Positions 51,513 to 63,542 of a stretch of 64,000 nucleotides of DNA are shown here, in pieces. The stretch is from Leptospira gomenensis (GTDB lineage Bacteria; Spirochaetota; Leptospiria; Leptospirales; Leptospiraceae). The position numbers and the translations under genes were made by a program. The notes below the pieces were generated by a model. That model was not told the DNA's origin and did no database searches. It saw only the letters and a program-made list of their open reading frames with translations. Position 1 is the first letter of the stretch. Every line of letters begins with the position of its first letter. The stretch is taken from assembly GCF_004770155.1 (NCBI RefSeq), contig NZ_RQFA01000010.1, positions 1 to 64,000 on the forward strand, given 5' to 3'.

Positions 51513-52199
51513 TTACGGAGTTTGTTCCAGATTCTTTTTGGCCGAAAGAAGTTCGTCTTTACTTTTTTGCAGGGAAGACAGACGTTCTTCGATCGTCGTC
51601 AAGGAAGCGGCCGGATAATTGTTCCGAGGATTTTCCTTAAAAAGTTTGAGACCGTACGACAGAATTTCGGTCATATCGTCCGATCGTTTGATTTTCGTTT
51701 CCAGATAAAATGACATCTCCGATTTGGGAACTTCGCGTCCTTCCAACAATGCGGCACGGATTTCTCCCATCCGTTCCTCTTCTTTTTTCCGTTTTTCTTC
51801 CTGTTCCTTGCCGAGTTCACGAGGGATGAGAGCGTTGTTCGGGAACCGTTCCGCAAGAGGTTTGGCTCTTTGGATCATCTCTTTTCTGAGTTTCTCCTTT
51901 TCTTCCGGAGAAAGTCCCTGGATTCCGCCGACTTTCCTTTTTTCCGAATCCGCGTCCGAGTTTGCGTCCGTTTCGTTTTGCGCGGTGGTTTCCGGTTCCG
52001 CCGATCCGGAAAAATCCAGAAAGGTTCCGGATTCGAACATGGATTCCTCTTCAAGAACTACGGTTCGTTTGCTCAAACCGCTTCGTAAGGTTTCGTCTTC
52101 CCGGTTTTTGGAAGAAACGATATCGTCGCCGAAGAAAACGAAATACAAAAGCGAAGTCAATACGACTGCGATCGGTGCGAAGATAAAAATGCGTTTCAT
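51513..52199 (-). CDS. Hypothetical anchored protein in signalling operon
   Basis: 228 residues. A single N-terminal helix (IFIFAPIAVVLTSLLYFVFF) anchors an otherwise hydrophilic, Glu/Lys-rich protein. Residues 95-150 form a coiled-coil-like stretch (PEEKEKLRKEMIQRAKPLAE, KEQEEKRKKEEERMGEIRAA). A C-terminal helical part ends in SLQKSKDELLSAKKNLEQT. No known domain. Its ATG overlaps the stop of the SBP-kinase gene (ATGA), so it is probably made in step with that kinase. Confidence 0.75.
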   Translation of the reverse strand: MKRIFIFAPIAVVLTSLLYFVFFGDDIVSSKNREDETLRSGLSKRTVVLEEESMFESGTFLDFSGSAEPETTAQNETDANSDADSEKRKVGGIQGLSPEEKEKLRKEMIQRAKPLAERFPNNALIPRELGKEQEEKRKKEEERMGEIRAALLEGREVPKSEMSFYLETKIKRSDDMTEILSYGLKLFKENPRNNYPAASLTTIEERLSSLQKSKDELLSAKKNLEQTP

Positions 52200-54493
52200 G
52201 TAGTTTGTAAGGGTAAAAAAATCCTGAAATTGCTTCCACCATTTACACGCGATTCCAATCGAATTTCTCCGTTCATCTTATGAAGAATGGTCCGCGAGAT
52301 GGGCAAACCCAATCCAGTGCCTCCGATCCGTTTGTTGCGATCGTCTGGAATCCGGAAAAAACGTTCGAACACCTTTTCGATGTATTTCGGGTCGATTCCC
52401 ACACCCGTATCCTGGATCTGTATTTCGAGTTTTCCGGAATCGGAATCGATCATTCTGATTTCTATACTTCCCTTTTCGGTATATTTGATCGCGTTTACGA
52501 AAAGATTGGTGATCACCTGCGAAAATTCGAATCGTATTCCGCGCACTTTCAATTTTTTGACGAGAGACAACTTCACCTCCAATCCCTTTTCCTTAGCGGA
52601 AGGTCCGTTCGAATAGACCACCTCTTCGATGACGGAAGCCGGATCGAAATTTTCGATCAGACCCGAATTGTCTTCTCCGCGCACTTCCTCGAACTTGAGT
52701 AGGTTTTCGATGAGATGATTGAGACGTTTGATGTTCTTTTCGATCACGTCCAACATACTTTCCTGTTCTCCGGTCAGACTGGAGTTCAGTTCGGTCCGGA
52801 TGAGTTCGAAATATCCCTGTATGTTCGTCATCGGAGAACGGAGTTCGTGACTGATATTGGAAATGAATTCGTGTTTGGCCTGTTCGATTTCCTTCTTTTC
52901 GGAATCGTAGAGGATATGGACGAGATAGTTTTTTCTCGCGCGTTCGAACAATGCGGTGATGCTCAAAGAAACCTCCATCTCCGATTTATCGCGCAATCGC
53001 ATCCTGGCCTGATCGACACGCAACATCGTCTCCGCGGTTTTGGAGGAAGAAGACCATTCGCTCATTTCGTTGAGTCCCTGAAAAAGGTCCTCCAAACGGA
53101 GATCGGTCACGCTGTCCTTGCTGTATCCGGTAAGACTTCGGAAATTATAATTCCCTGCGATCAATGTTCCGGACACGGAATCCAAAAGAATTACCGGAAT
53201 CGGGGAAAATTCGAACAGATAATTGAACCGGTCCTCGGAAAACTGGAGTTCCATCCGGATTTTGTCCATTTCCAATTCCTGCATCATCATGACGTTTTCG
53301 ATCGCGACGGTATGCAGTTCCTTATAACGGATCTCCTGAAACAGATAATCCAAGATGGAATTGACTCCGCTTCGGATCGCGGATGCGTTTCCCTTCAACG
53401 GAAGGGAAGCGAGGCGTAACGTTTTTTTGGAATTGTATATGTTGAGAAGGAGGTTTTGCAGATCGGAAACCAAATCCCCCATTTCCTTTCTTTCCCCGGC
53501 TTTTTGCAGAAGTTTGGCCGACTCGTCCTTACTCGCAAACTGTTCCTCCATCAGAGCGGTTTTTCTGGCTCCGAACGCGGACGGATATTCCGGGATCGGT
53601 TCCCGGGCCGCCAGTTGCAACGCTTCGGACAAGACGGCGGGAGGATCGGAAAAATGATCCATCGATCTCCAGTAAATTTTACCGAGATATTCCAACTCCT
53701 CCGGATCGGCTTGAGCGGACAACATCTCCCGGAGATCCTGCGACGGTTGTTTGAAGAAATAGTGGAGTTGATCCGCTTCTATCTTGAACTCCGGAACGGT
53801 TTCCTGAATGGCGTGTTCGGTGGAACCGCTCGTGTTCTCGATGAGGGATTGAATGGCACGGGTCAACGCGGATTGGATCTTGTTGACTCGGTCCGGATTC
53901 GTACGGGTGAACTTTCCGGAAAACGCGAGCATATTTACGGGAAGACGATACGGCGGCAGATCCCTTCCCTCCGAGATGCGAAACCCGTTGTTGAGAAAAT
54001 GAGATTCCTGCACGGAACCGATCAAACCCAGCGTACTCGTCTGGGAGAATTCGTATTCGAGAAGCGTCGGTCTTGAAAGTATGAAGGAATACGTGATCTT
54101 TTTGCGGAACCGATTGGAACGAAGGAATTCCGTCGCGAGCAGTTTATCCACGGAATTGTTTTGTAATACGGGTATGAGATACGGAGTTCCGTCCAAAATG
54201 GAATCCGTACTCGAGTTGAATCGAGAATAGAAGGAATGGATCATCCTCGAAAGGATCATTCCCCGGTAGATCGACTTGTTCGGTGCCGTTTTTTTGAGAT
54301 GAAGATCGAGCCATGTGGTGAACGGAATCTCTCCCGCTTCCATTTTGCCCGTCGTCAAAAACGCGAGAATCGCGTCGTAACTTTCCAAAATTCGGATTTG
54401 AACCGCCAGTCCTTCCTTTTCAAAAAAGCCTCTCGATTTCGCGTAAACGATCGGGAACGCGGAAATTCTGGAAGTTACTGCGATTTCGATCAC
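52196..54493 (-). CDS. Cytoplasmic solute-binding-protein / histidine kinase fusion
   Basis: 765 residues, no signal peptide and no membrane helix. Residues 1-260 resemble the NMT1/SsuA/NrtA solute-binding fold of ABC transporters (MIEIAVTSRISAFPIVYAKS, GFFEKEGLAVQIRILESYDA, LTTGKMEAGEIPFTTWLDL, LSRPTLLEYEFS). A helical linker follows, then a PAS domain (about 420-535), HisKA with ISHELRSPMTN and His549, and HATPase boxes NLFVNAIKYT, DTGVGIDPKYI, GGTGLGLPIS. It would sense a small cytoplasmic ligand and phosphorylate a regulator. First gene of the four-gene signalling run. Confidence 0.9.
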   Translation of the reverse strand: MIEIAVTSRISAFPIVYAKSRGFFEKEGLAVQIRILESYDAILAFLTTGKMEAGEIPFTTWLDLHLKKTAPNKSIYRGMILSRMIHSFYSRFNSSTDSILDGTPYLIPVLQNNSVDKLLATEFLRSNRFRKKITYSFILSRPTLLEYEFSQTSTLGLIGSVQESHFLNNGFRISEGRDLPPYRLPVNMLAFSGKFTRTNPDRVNKIQSALTRAIQSLIENTSGSTEHAIQETVPEFKIEADQLHYFFKQPSQDLREMLSAQADPEELEYLGKIYWRSMDHFSDPPAVLSEALQLAAREPIPEYPSAFGARKTALMEEQFASKDESAKLLQKAGERKEMGDLVSDLQNLLLNIYNSKKTLRLASLPLKGNASAIRSGVNSILDYLFQEIRYKELHTVAIENVMMMQELEMDKIRMELQFSEDRFNYLFEFSPIPVILLDSVSGTLIAGNYNFRSLTGYSKDSVTDLRLEDLFQGLNEMSEWSSSSKTAETMLRVDQARMRLRDKSEMEVSLSITALFERARKNYLVHILYDSEKKEIEQAKHEFISNISHELRSPMTNIQGYFELIRTELNSSLTGEQESMLDVIEKNIKRLNHLIENLLKFEEVRGEDNSGLIENFDPASVIEEVVYSNGPSAKEKGLEVKLSLVKKLKVRGIRFEFSQVITNLFVNAIKYTEKGSIEIRMIDSDSGKLEIQIQDTGVGIDPKYIEKVFERFFRIPDDRNKRIGGTGLGLPISRTILHKMNGEIRLESRVNGGSNFRIFLPLQTT

Positions 54494-54596
54494 AGGGAGC
54501 AGTATTTAGAAAGCCACGGATTTTTCAAGAATCCCTTGTTTTGGACAAAAAGAAAAAAGATTCATCCATTTCCGGATTTATGCCGAGAGACATAAT

Positions 54597-55214
54597 ATGA
54601 AGATCGAAGAGTTAGAAACCGTACAAACGATCCTGCGAAGAATCCGGGAAATCGAACGACTTCCCGAACGATTCGCTCCGGAAACGTCTTCTTCGCCCGC
54701 CGCGAAACCCGCCTCCGAGTTCGATTCGATCCTTCAATCCGCAAAAGACCGCGCCTCTTCCACAAAGGAAACTTCGCACGAAACATTCGATTGGTCCGGG
54801 AACCGTAATTCAAGAGGGGAACTCAAAGGTGTGGAACCTACGTTAGCCGAAATCATTCGCAAAGAATCGGAAAAAAATCGGCTCGATCCAGCGCTCGTTC
54901 AAAGCGTGATCAAGGCGGAATCCGGTTTTAAAACGGACGCGGTTTCTCCCAAAGGAGCGATCGGTCTTATGCAGTTGATGCCTTCCACTGCGGATTTGTT
55001 GGGAGTGGACGATCCTTCCGACCCGGCCGAAAACGTCGCGGGCGGAACCAAGTTTCTGAGCGACCTTTTGCACAAGTATAAAAATCTGGATCATGCCCTC
55101 GCCGCATACAACGCCGGACCGGGAGCCGTAGATCGTTACGGCGGAATTCCTCCCTACAAGGAAACGCAGAAATACGTGGAAAAGGTAAAACGATTCTACA
55201 AACAGGTTCAATAG
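54597..55214 (+). CDS. Lytic transglycosylase (SLT domain)
   Basis: 205 residues. The SLT fold is complete from about 82: [20 protein letters not shown], the catalytic Glu in [33 protein letters not shown], and [21 protein letters not shown]. It cleaves peptidoglycan glycan strands. There is no signal peptide, and the first 80 residues are charged and disordered; this is often seen in flagellar-type enzymes exported by the flagellar apparatus. Divergent from the SBP-kinase gene. Confidence 0.9.
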   Translation: MKIEELETVQTILRRIREIERLPERFAPETSSSPAAKPASEFDSILQSAKDRASSTKETSHETFDWSGNRNSRGELKGVEPTLAEIIRKESEKNRLDPALVQSVIKAESGFKTDAVSPKGAIGLMQLMPSTADLLGVDDPSDPAENVAGGTKFLSDLLHKYKNLDHALAAYNAGPGAVDRYGGIPPYKETQKYVEKVKRFYKQVQ

Positions 55215-55224
55215 TTCAGTAGTA

Positions 55225-56965
55225 TTTTTTCAATCCGCCTTCGAGTACATCGGACCAAACACGGTTTTGCAGGTTGCGATTTCGATTCCGTTCGAACACG
55301 CCCGCACTTTGTCGAAACGTTTTCTGAATCCGTGCAGGCTGGAATTCTCCGATCTTCCCGTTTGTTCCGCCACCGCCATTCCCGGGAACATCTCCGTTAA
55401 CCATCCGGTAGTTTCGTACAATATTTCAGTCGAATCCCATTCGATTCGGACGAATAGAACGTTTCGTTCTTTCGAGAGATCCGTCCGTATTTGACCGCGA
55501 TCACAACCGCGGCGAATATTAGAATACCGTAAATCGGCGCGCTTCGGATCAGTCAAAGTGCGGTTCGGCTCATCATCGTGTTTCGATTTCGGGTCTTTTT
55601 CAAAAAGAACACGGCGATTTTTTCGGCTTCGGCGAAGGCCGGATCGGGATCCGATCCTTTCGACCGGTAAAATTAATTCTATCGCACCAACCCTGATACA
55701 TTCGTATTTCACGATATTCTAAATTTATTTTCCGGATATCCCAGGGATTTGCGGAGATCACACAGAGATTCCTACTCTCGCGCTTTTCTCCCGTCCTATG
55801 CACGTCCGGCAGATCGATCGAAGGAATCAATTCCATCCGGAGATAGAACATACAACCGCTCCCCGGGACAAGAATTAGAATTATCTTATACAAGATCTTA
55901 TTTTTTTCGGGTCATCCGAAACGCGCCGATCAGATTTGCGAATACGACCCGGTAAACTTCGTCCCAAGCCTCCCGCCCGGTACGGAAATCCAGATTCATT
56001 TTCCCGTGCCTTAACACGATCGAAAGGATCATAAGAAAAATAAAATTCCTCGAAAGCGGACCCGTTAGAGATTCCGGATCCTTACGCGAATAACATAATC
56101 CGACACCGATGAACGCCAGAGGAATGAGCGGTAGAATATAATAATTATCTTTTCTGTTGGGAAAATCGAGTATCAATGTTACGGTTAACGCTGAAAAAAG
56201 ATGCCCCTGCCCGTCATCCCTCCGAATCCATAATAAATTTTGAATATCGATTTCGACATCGTCTCGAGCAGGAACGGATGACGCTATAAAGTGAAACAGA
56301 AATTGATCCGAGATCATTCTATAAAATCGTTTTTGCCCGGCCCTTCCCCGGAGGTCAGAAATTGGAACGCATGGACGAACGCCCAGTTAGCGAGGACCGT
56401 CCCGGAATACACTTGGAACAACGGACCCTTTACCATACATGCGATTTCCGATACCAAGGCGGCCGCGATGATAAACGATCGGTTTCGATTCTTAAAATAA
56501 ACGAGCAATAGAAAGACGGATAACGTAAGAGGAAGGTCATCATCGCTTCCATCATTACCAATCTTGCGAACTTGATTTCCCCGAGCGTAAGTAAATATCC
56601 CGACGCCGTCATCGCGGAATAGAACGTCCCGATTCGGGAGAGGCGCAACGCGAAATAGATCAGTATTTCGGTACCGGCAAACAACAATAAAGAGGAAGTC
56701 TCTCCGCGGAGAGACTCATTCCGAATGCGAGATCAGACGAGATTCGCGCCCAGAACAGAAGCGGCGGTTTGTATAAATTCTTAAACCCTTCGGAACCTGG
56801 GAAAAAGTATTTCTCCTGTTTGAATACTCTCGCGGATCGTCCGATGTGCATCTCTTCGTCTCCGTGCGAAAGCACCTCCCTGGACCAGAGATTCGGAAAT
56901 AAAAATAGAACGGACAAAAGGAAAAGAATCGTAGCGATGAGGACTTCCTTTCGCACGTTCGACAA
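55225..56965 (-). pseudogene. Shattered membrane glycosyltransferase (GT39/ArnT-like) relic
   Basis: The minus strand carries a membrane glycosyltransferase broken by at least four frameshifts. Its N-terminus starts at about 56965 (SREVLSHGDEEMHIG, FKNLYKPPLLFWARISSDLA, typical of dolichyl-phosphate-mannosyltransferase-like proteins). Frames then change near 56680, 56500, 56315 and 55895, each continuing hydrophobic helices (FARLVMMEAMMTFLLRYPSF, NYYILPLIPLAFIGVGLCYS). The C-terminal soluble part reaches about 55230. No intact enzyme can be made. Confidence 0.75.
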
Positions 56966-57271
56966 AGATTTGCTGGAAACTTGACTACTAAGGCTTTTTT
57001 GGAAACCGACGGTAAATCTATTTTTGGAGTTGAATTTTCAAACGTTTCGCATTTAAAATATGTAATTACTTACTTACTTATTTCAATCGTCTAAAAATCG
57101 GAGGGATTTGACAATCGATATGAATGCGCTGAACGAAAAAATACGGACCGGGGTCGAATCGACGAACCGGTGACTTTTAATCCGAAATCGGTCAATAAAT
57201 TATGCTTACTTATTATCCGTTCACGCAGAGTTTCCGTTCATTCGGGGTTCTCGGGAAATAATGAGTGACAC
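56966..57271. other. Intergenic, AT-rich, no gene
   Basis: About 300 bases between the glycosyltransferase relic and the TetR gene. It contains TTAC repeats (around 57065-57080) and another CTTACTTATT near 57206. It probably holds the TetR promoter. Nothing else is seen. Confidence 0.4.
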
Positions 57272-57284
57272 TATAACGGTTATA
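57272..57284. promoter_or_regulatory. Palindrome before the TetR start, candidate operator
   Basis: TATAAC-G-GTTATA is a perfect 13-bp palindrome that ends 18 bases before the ATG at 57303. Its position suits autorepression. It would fall inside the coding frame if the earlier ATG at 57261 were used. Confidence 0.5.
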
Positions 57285-57302
57285 ACTTTCATGGGGATCA
57301 AA

Positions 57303-58004
57303 ATGAAATCGGCTCGATCAAAGGTAACGGAAACCAATTCCTTAAAAGAAGAGGAATCGTGTGAGACCGTCATTCGAAAACGGGATCGGGCCGCCACCGA
57401 AACAGCCATCCTTTTAGCGGCCATTCAAGTGTTCGCAAAAAAAGGATATGACGCTGCAAACACAAAAGATATTGCCAAACTTGCAAACGCAAACGAAGCC
57501 TTAATCTTTCGGTACTTCGGAAATAAAAAAGGTCTTTTGGAAGCGATCCTCACCAGAGCAGAGGATATCAAATCGGAAGAGTCCTCTTCCCGCTCCACCT
57601 CAAAAAATCAGGAAAGTTACCAAGACTTGGAAGCAAGTCTTCAGTATTCCATGTCCGGCAAGTGCAGAGACTTTCATGAGGCAGAGGATTTTATGAAGGT
57701 TGCGGTGAGTCAGATCATCCTTGATCCGGAAGTGAGTCAAATCATACACAAAAAGATTTATACCAAAGCGATTCCAGAGTTCACTGCCGAGTTGGAAAAA
57801 TTCAAAAAAGCCGGGAAGATAGATCCCAAGGCGGATTTAAAATCGGTTGCTTATGCGATTTCCGCTCTTACGTTTGCTTTAGGTTTTATGGGTCAATGTG
57901 TGTATAAAATTCCTCCAGCGGAAATCCAAGCCACCATCAAAGAAGTCTCGAAAATTTTTCGCAAAGGACTCGAGCCGGAATCGACCAAGAAAAAATCCAA
58001 ATAA
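57303..58004 (+). CDS. TetR-family transcriptional regulator
   Basis: About 233 residues from ATG 57303, chosen because GGGGATC lies before it; two earlier ATGs (57261, 57291) are in frame. The helix-turn-helix domain is clear: [52 protein letters not shown]. The C-terminal ligand domain (about 90-215) is helical. The ligand is unknown. It stands alone between two decayed regions, so the regulated gene may have been the relic upstream. Confidence 0.92.
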   Translation: MKSARSKVTETNSLKEEESCETVIRKRDRAATETAILLAAIQVFAKKGYDAANTKDIAKLANANEALIFRYFGNKKGLLEAILTRAEDIKSEESSSRSTSKNQESYQDLEASLQYSMSGKCRDFHEAEDFMKVAVSQIILDPEVSQIIHKKIYTKAIPEFTAELEKFKKAGKIDPKADLKSVAYAISALTFALGFMGQCVYKIPPAEIQATIKEVSKIFRKGLEPESTKKKSK

Positions 58005-58182
58005 TCTCCGTTAGTCGAAACTCTTCCCTCGTTTCGAATCCAATGAATGTACGACGTAAAGACCTACGTCACAAGCCGCCCCGAACTCGTATCCCGCGCC
58101 GTGCACTCGTGTTTCTTGAAGTTTGTGTTCCCGAAGCGTTTTTGCACTAGGAACTTAAACACAACTTGAACGGGAACCAGGA

Positions 58183-58603
58183 ATGTCGCAACGCTACGTT
58201 CAGCGCGTGCGTTTATACGAACTACGTGTAAAGTCGAGAGTTCTGTTGTGAGAGAGTGGTGTTCAGCCCGGCGTTTATACGAACTACATGTAAAGTCGAG
58301 AGTTCTGTTGTGGGAGAGTGCGATCAGCCCCGGCGTTTATACGAACTACGTGTAAAGTCAAAAGTTCTGTTGTGGGAGAGCGGCGATCAGCGCGTGCGTT
58401 TATACGAACTACATGTAAGAACCGAAGTTGCACGGAGGGAAGGAGAACGTAAAATTTACTGTGGCGTTCGGGATGAAACGGAGTGGCCTCAGTTCGTTGT
58501 TAAATTCACCCAGAATCAGCAGGAAAATTGGATCGAAGTTTACGTTCGCCAAAAAAGGCCGTCTGAAGATTCTTCGACTTCGCTAAATCGGGTTTTTCAA
58601 TAA
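58183..58603 (+). pseudogene. Small gene disrupted by a 62-bp minisatellite
   Basis: An ATG at 58183 starts MSQRYVQRVRLYELRVKS and stops at the end of the first 62-bp repeat. After the last repeat the same peptide start (DQRVRLYELHVRTEVARRE) continues in another frame through YCGVRDETEWPQFVVKFTQN and ENWIEVYVRQKRPSE to a stop at 58603. A 62-base unit changes frame with each copy, so repeat expansion probably broke an original gene of about 80 codons. An internal GTG at 58256 could still give a 115-codon product. Function unknown. The flanks (58005-58182 and 58604-58821) hold no other gene. Confidence 0.45.
58209..58457. repeat. 62-bp tandem repeat, about 3.5 copies
   Basis: Units start at 58209, 58271, 58333 and 58396 (periods 62, 62, 63), each with GCGTTTATACGAACTAC. 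The first three continue with an AAAGTC...GTTCTGTTGTG segment; the last is partial. Confidence 0.9.
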
Positions 58604-58821
58604 AAAGATAGAATGATTACGAATGTGCGCCTGAACTTAATCTTTCTCCGGCACAAAGCGGTAGCCACTCGTATTTCAACATATAAACCGGATTAGTCCT
58701 TACGTTCGGGGCGGGCTCAGAAAGCAAAATTAGAAAAAACACATTAGTAAATTCTACTTTTTTAAAGCAATATTTGAACAATAGGGAATCAAGATCTCCG
58801 AAAATGGGGCGCCTCGACTAC

Positions 58822-59091
58822 TCATTTAATTTCCTGTGAATAAGACGTATTCGACGGAGAGTTCAGAATCCAAGCCCTCGAAGACGGAGAATAAATATAA
58901 GCACCCTTTTTACCGCATGCGATTACTCCCACTCCGCCGCCGACTTCGACCACCTCGATCCTCTCACGCGGACAATCAAAATCGAAAGACGCACGATCCA
59001 ATCCGGTGCCGCGCACGAAATGATTTTTCGATCCGACAATCACACAACCCGTCAAAAAAAGAAAAGTAGCATACTTGAGCGTAGAAAACAT
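58822..59091 (-). CDS. Small lipoprotein, unknown
   Basis: 89 residues. The signal peptide ends in a lipobox (LFLTGC, Cys16). The mature part has [38 protein letters not shown], with two more Cys. This pattern recurs in short spirochaete lipoproteins with no assigned role. The ribosome-binding site is weak. It would be anchored in the inner or outer membrane. Confidence 0.7.
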   Translation of the reverse strand: MFSTLKYATFLFLTGCVIVGSKNHFVRGTGLDRASFDFDCPRERIEVVEVGGGVGVIACGKKGAYIYSPSSRAWILNSPSNTSYSQEIK

Positions 59092-59523
59092 TTATTTACC
59101 GTCTGTTTTTCCAAAATGAACAATATCGACAACGATAGTCAACGTGGATCGGCTTCCATTTCGAGATTCACACAATCATACTATAAACAACGTTTCGCTT
59201 CCGGATATCCTCTCGTTCTTAATTCGAATCGAACAATCGTGAAAACCGCAAACGTATACAAAGAGACCCGAATTCACTCTTGTTCCGATCAAAAAAATAC
59301 GAAATTCTTTCAAACGAGGGAAACGCCGCAATCAAAAGCCCCCCGCGGAATTACGACAAACTTCCCCGTAAAACGCGCCCCACCCCGATTCGGGTGGAGG
59401 GGTGTGGCGGCGGGAAACCCCGGCAAATTCCCTTATCAGAAAATCATAATATTCTCAAGAATAATTTTCTTGCCGGGATTGTCGCAATTCCGACGAGCAA
59501 AAAACGCTCGACTCAAAAACGGG
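59092..59523. other. Intergenic with GC-rich hairpin
   Basis: No gene is supported; frames on the plus strand lack ribosome-binding sites. A GC-rich inverted repeat near 59378-59402 (CACCC/GGGTG with further C/G runs) lies about 120 bases after the aconitase stop and may be part of its 3' end. The right part must hold the promoter of the small lipoprotein. Confidence 0.4.
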
Positions 59524-61797
<2,274 letters not shown>

Positions 61798-62194
61798 TGT
61801 GTTCTCCGTTGATGAATGAACCTGTCCAGGATCCGCCGTCGGAACTACGACAAGACAAACCGTGCAAGCCGGAGCGCGGGAAACGGATCGTTTTTTTCGC
61901 TTATCGGGAACCGCGAGTTTTGCGAAGAATCCTAGATCGGAGGGAACGTTTGGATTTCCTTCTCCGAAAAAATCGGATCACTCCAAAACACTGTCCTTTT
62001 AGTTCATCGAAAGAATGGGACAAGTTATAAAATCATGCTCTTGCGAGCATTTAGTTTGTATAGGATTTTTCCAAAGGGAACGGAAAAAACACTTTTATCC
62101 GAATGTCGGAATTCCTACAAACGATTCGAATTCTCCCGAGTATTTCCGTTGCCGCACAAAACGCAGACCTTTCGGAACGCCGAAACGTTTGGAA
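61798..62194. other. Intergenic, no gene
   Basis: About 400 bases. It carries the promoter and leader of the aconitase gene (minus strand) and the 3' end of the OmpA-like gene. Plus-strand frames here are not preceded by ribosome-binding sites and read as shadows. Nothing else is seen. Confidence 0.4.
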
Positions 62195-63412
62195 TCAGTT
62201 CCGGATCCTAAGTTCCACTCTTCTGTTTTTTTCCTTTCCGTCCTCTTTGGAATCGTCCGCGACCGGAACGCTCGCCCCTTTGGGAATGATCTCGAATCGA
62301 TCGGCGGAAATTCCGTTTCCTACGAGATAATCCCGAACCATTTCCGCACGCAGTTGGGAAACTTTTTGATTGGCGGCTTCGGATCCTTCTAAGGAAGTAT
62401 GGCCGAAAATTTTCACCCGCAGCGAAGCGTCTTCCCGCATCCAACGGGAAAGTAGGTTGAGATTTGGTCTCGATTCCTTATGAACCTGAATGCTGTTTTT
62501 TTCAAAACGAATCGGCTCGGATTCGACCGCGCGAAATTTAGGATTGGAGGAAAGAGTTTCGGAATTCTCCTTGGCGAACCAGGAGAACGGGGATTTTTTT
62601 TCTCGGTTCAAACCTTGGGCCGAAGACCCGGATTCCGGTTTCGTAGGAGTTCCCACTTTTTCCGTCGAAGATGCGGCGGAGGTTTTGCCGGAAGAATCCT
62701 TCGTTTCTGTTTCGGTGTTTTTGTCGTTTTTCGAAGCAGAGGTCGTTCCGGAATTTCCGGATTGATTCGCAATTTCCCCCGTCGAAACGTCCCGACCAAG
62801 TTTGGATGTTTCGGAATCCTTCGCGACCTTTCGGATCGCTACCGGAACCGAAAGGGTTTCCTTTTCGGAAGAGAACAAGGTCCAAAAAAAATAAATCAAA
62901 CCGACCAAAATCAAAACTCCGGACAAAAAGATCAAAATGGGAACGGTTCGATCCTTTTTCGTATGCGGTTTTGCGGAGGGCGTAGGGATATAATTCGTGT
63001 AGTCTTTGGCGGGGGTTTCGTAGATACTTCCCTTGTCCTCACCCCAACTTTCGGGGAAGTTCGTATCGGGCGCTTCGTTGTCGTCCACGACGATGGACTC
63101 CGACGGGGAAGCGGAAGAGGATTTCTTTTTGGTTTCCTGAACCCGTTTGGCGGCCCATTTCCGAATTTCCGTACGAAACCATACATCCGATTTGTCGGTA
63201 AATTTATAATTTTCCCGGATGTATTCGATCGTTTGTTTTTCGATTTCCGTATAACTGTTGTTATCTTTGACGGCCTTTAAAAGCTGCTTCGCGTCGTTTA
63301 CCGAAATTCTACCGTCGCGTCGCTCTGCAGTAAATTCTTCCGCAAGTTGAATCAACTCTCGGTCGTATTTTTTACCCTTGATCGTAACGTAATAGTTTTC
63401 TTTTTTTGCCAT
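62195..63412 (-). CDS. OmpA-domain protein with internal membrane helix
   Basis: About 405 residues from ATG 63412 (MAKKENYYV). Residues 1-90 form a soluble domain ([40 protein letters not shown]). After a linker comes a transmembrane helix at about 158-180 ([20 protein letters not shown]), a Ser/Thr-rich stretch, and a C-terminal OmpA-like peptidoglycan-binding domain ([48 protein letters not shown]). The N-terminal part would be cytoplasmic and the OmpA part periplasmic. Role unknown. Confidence 0.85.
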   Translation of the reverse strand: MAKKENYYVTIKGKKYDRELIQLAEEFTAERRDGRISVNDAKQLLKAVKDNNSYTEIEKQTIEYIRENYKFTDKSDVWFRTEIRKWAAKRVQETKKKSSSASPSESIVVDDNEAPDTNFPESWGEDKGSIYETPAKDYTNYIPTPSAKPHTKKDRTVPILIFLSGVLILVGLIYFFWTLFSSEKETLSVPVAIRKVAKDSETSKLGRDVSTGEIANQSGNSGTTSASKNDKNTETETKDSSGKTSAASSTEKVGTPTKPESGSSAQGLNREKKSPFSWFAKENSETLSSNPKFRAVESEPIRFEKNSIQVHKESRPNLNLLSRWMREDASLRVKIFGHTSLEGSEAANQKVSQLRAEMVRDYLVGNGISADRFEIIPKGASVPVADDSKEDGKEKNRRVELRIRN

Positions 63413-63542
63413 GGTCCCCGCCGCACCTAGGTTTACGGAAGAATTCAATCCCTGCAACCAAAGTTTTCTTATCTAATTATAAGTTCGGCTGCAAACAACC
63501 GATAACTCACGGTTTTTGACGCTTTCCGCCGAAAAATGAAAC

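Noticed and set aside
58195..58460. CRISPR array
   Set aside because: The repeats are directly adjacent 62-bp units with no unique spacers and no cas genes nearby.
62640..62665. Another copy of the GAGTTCCCACA palindrome
   Set aside because: Lies inside the OmpA-like coding sequence, lacks the second half-site, and can be chance.
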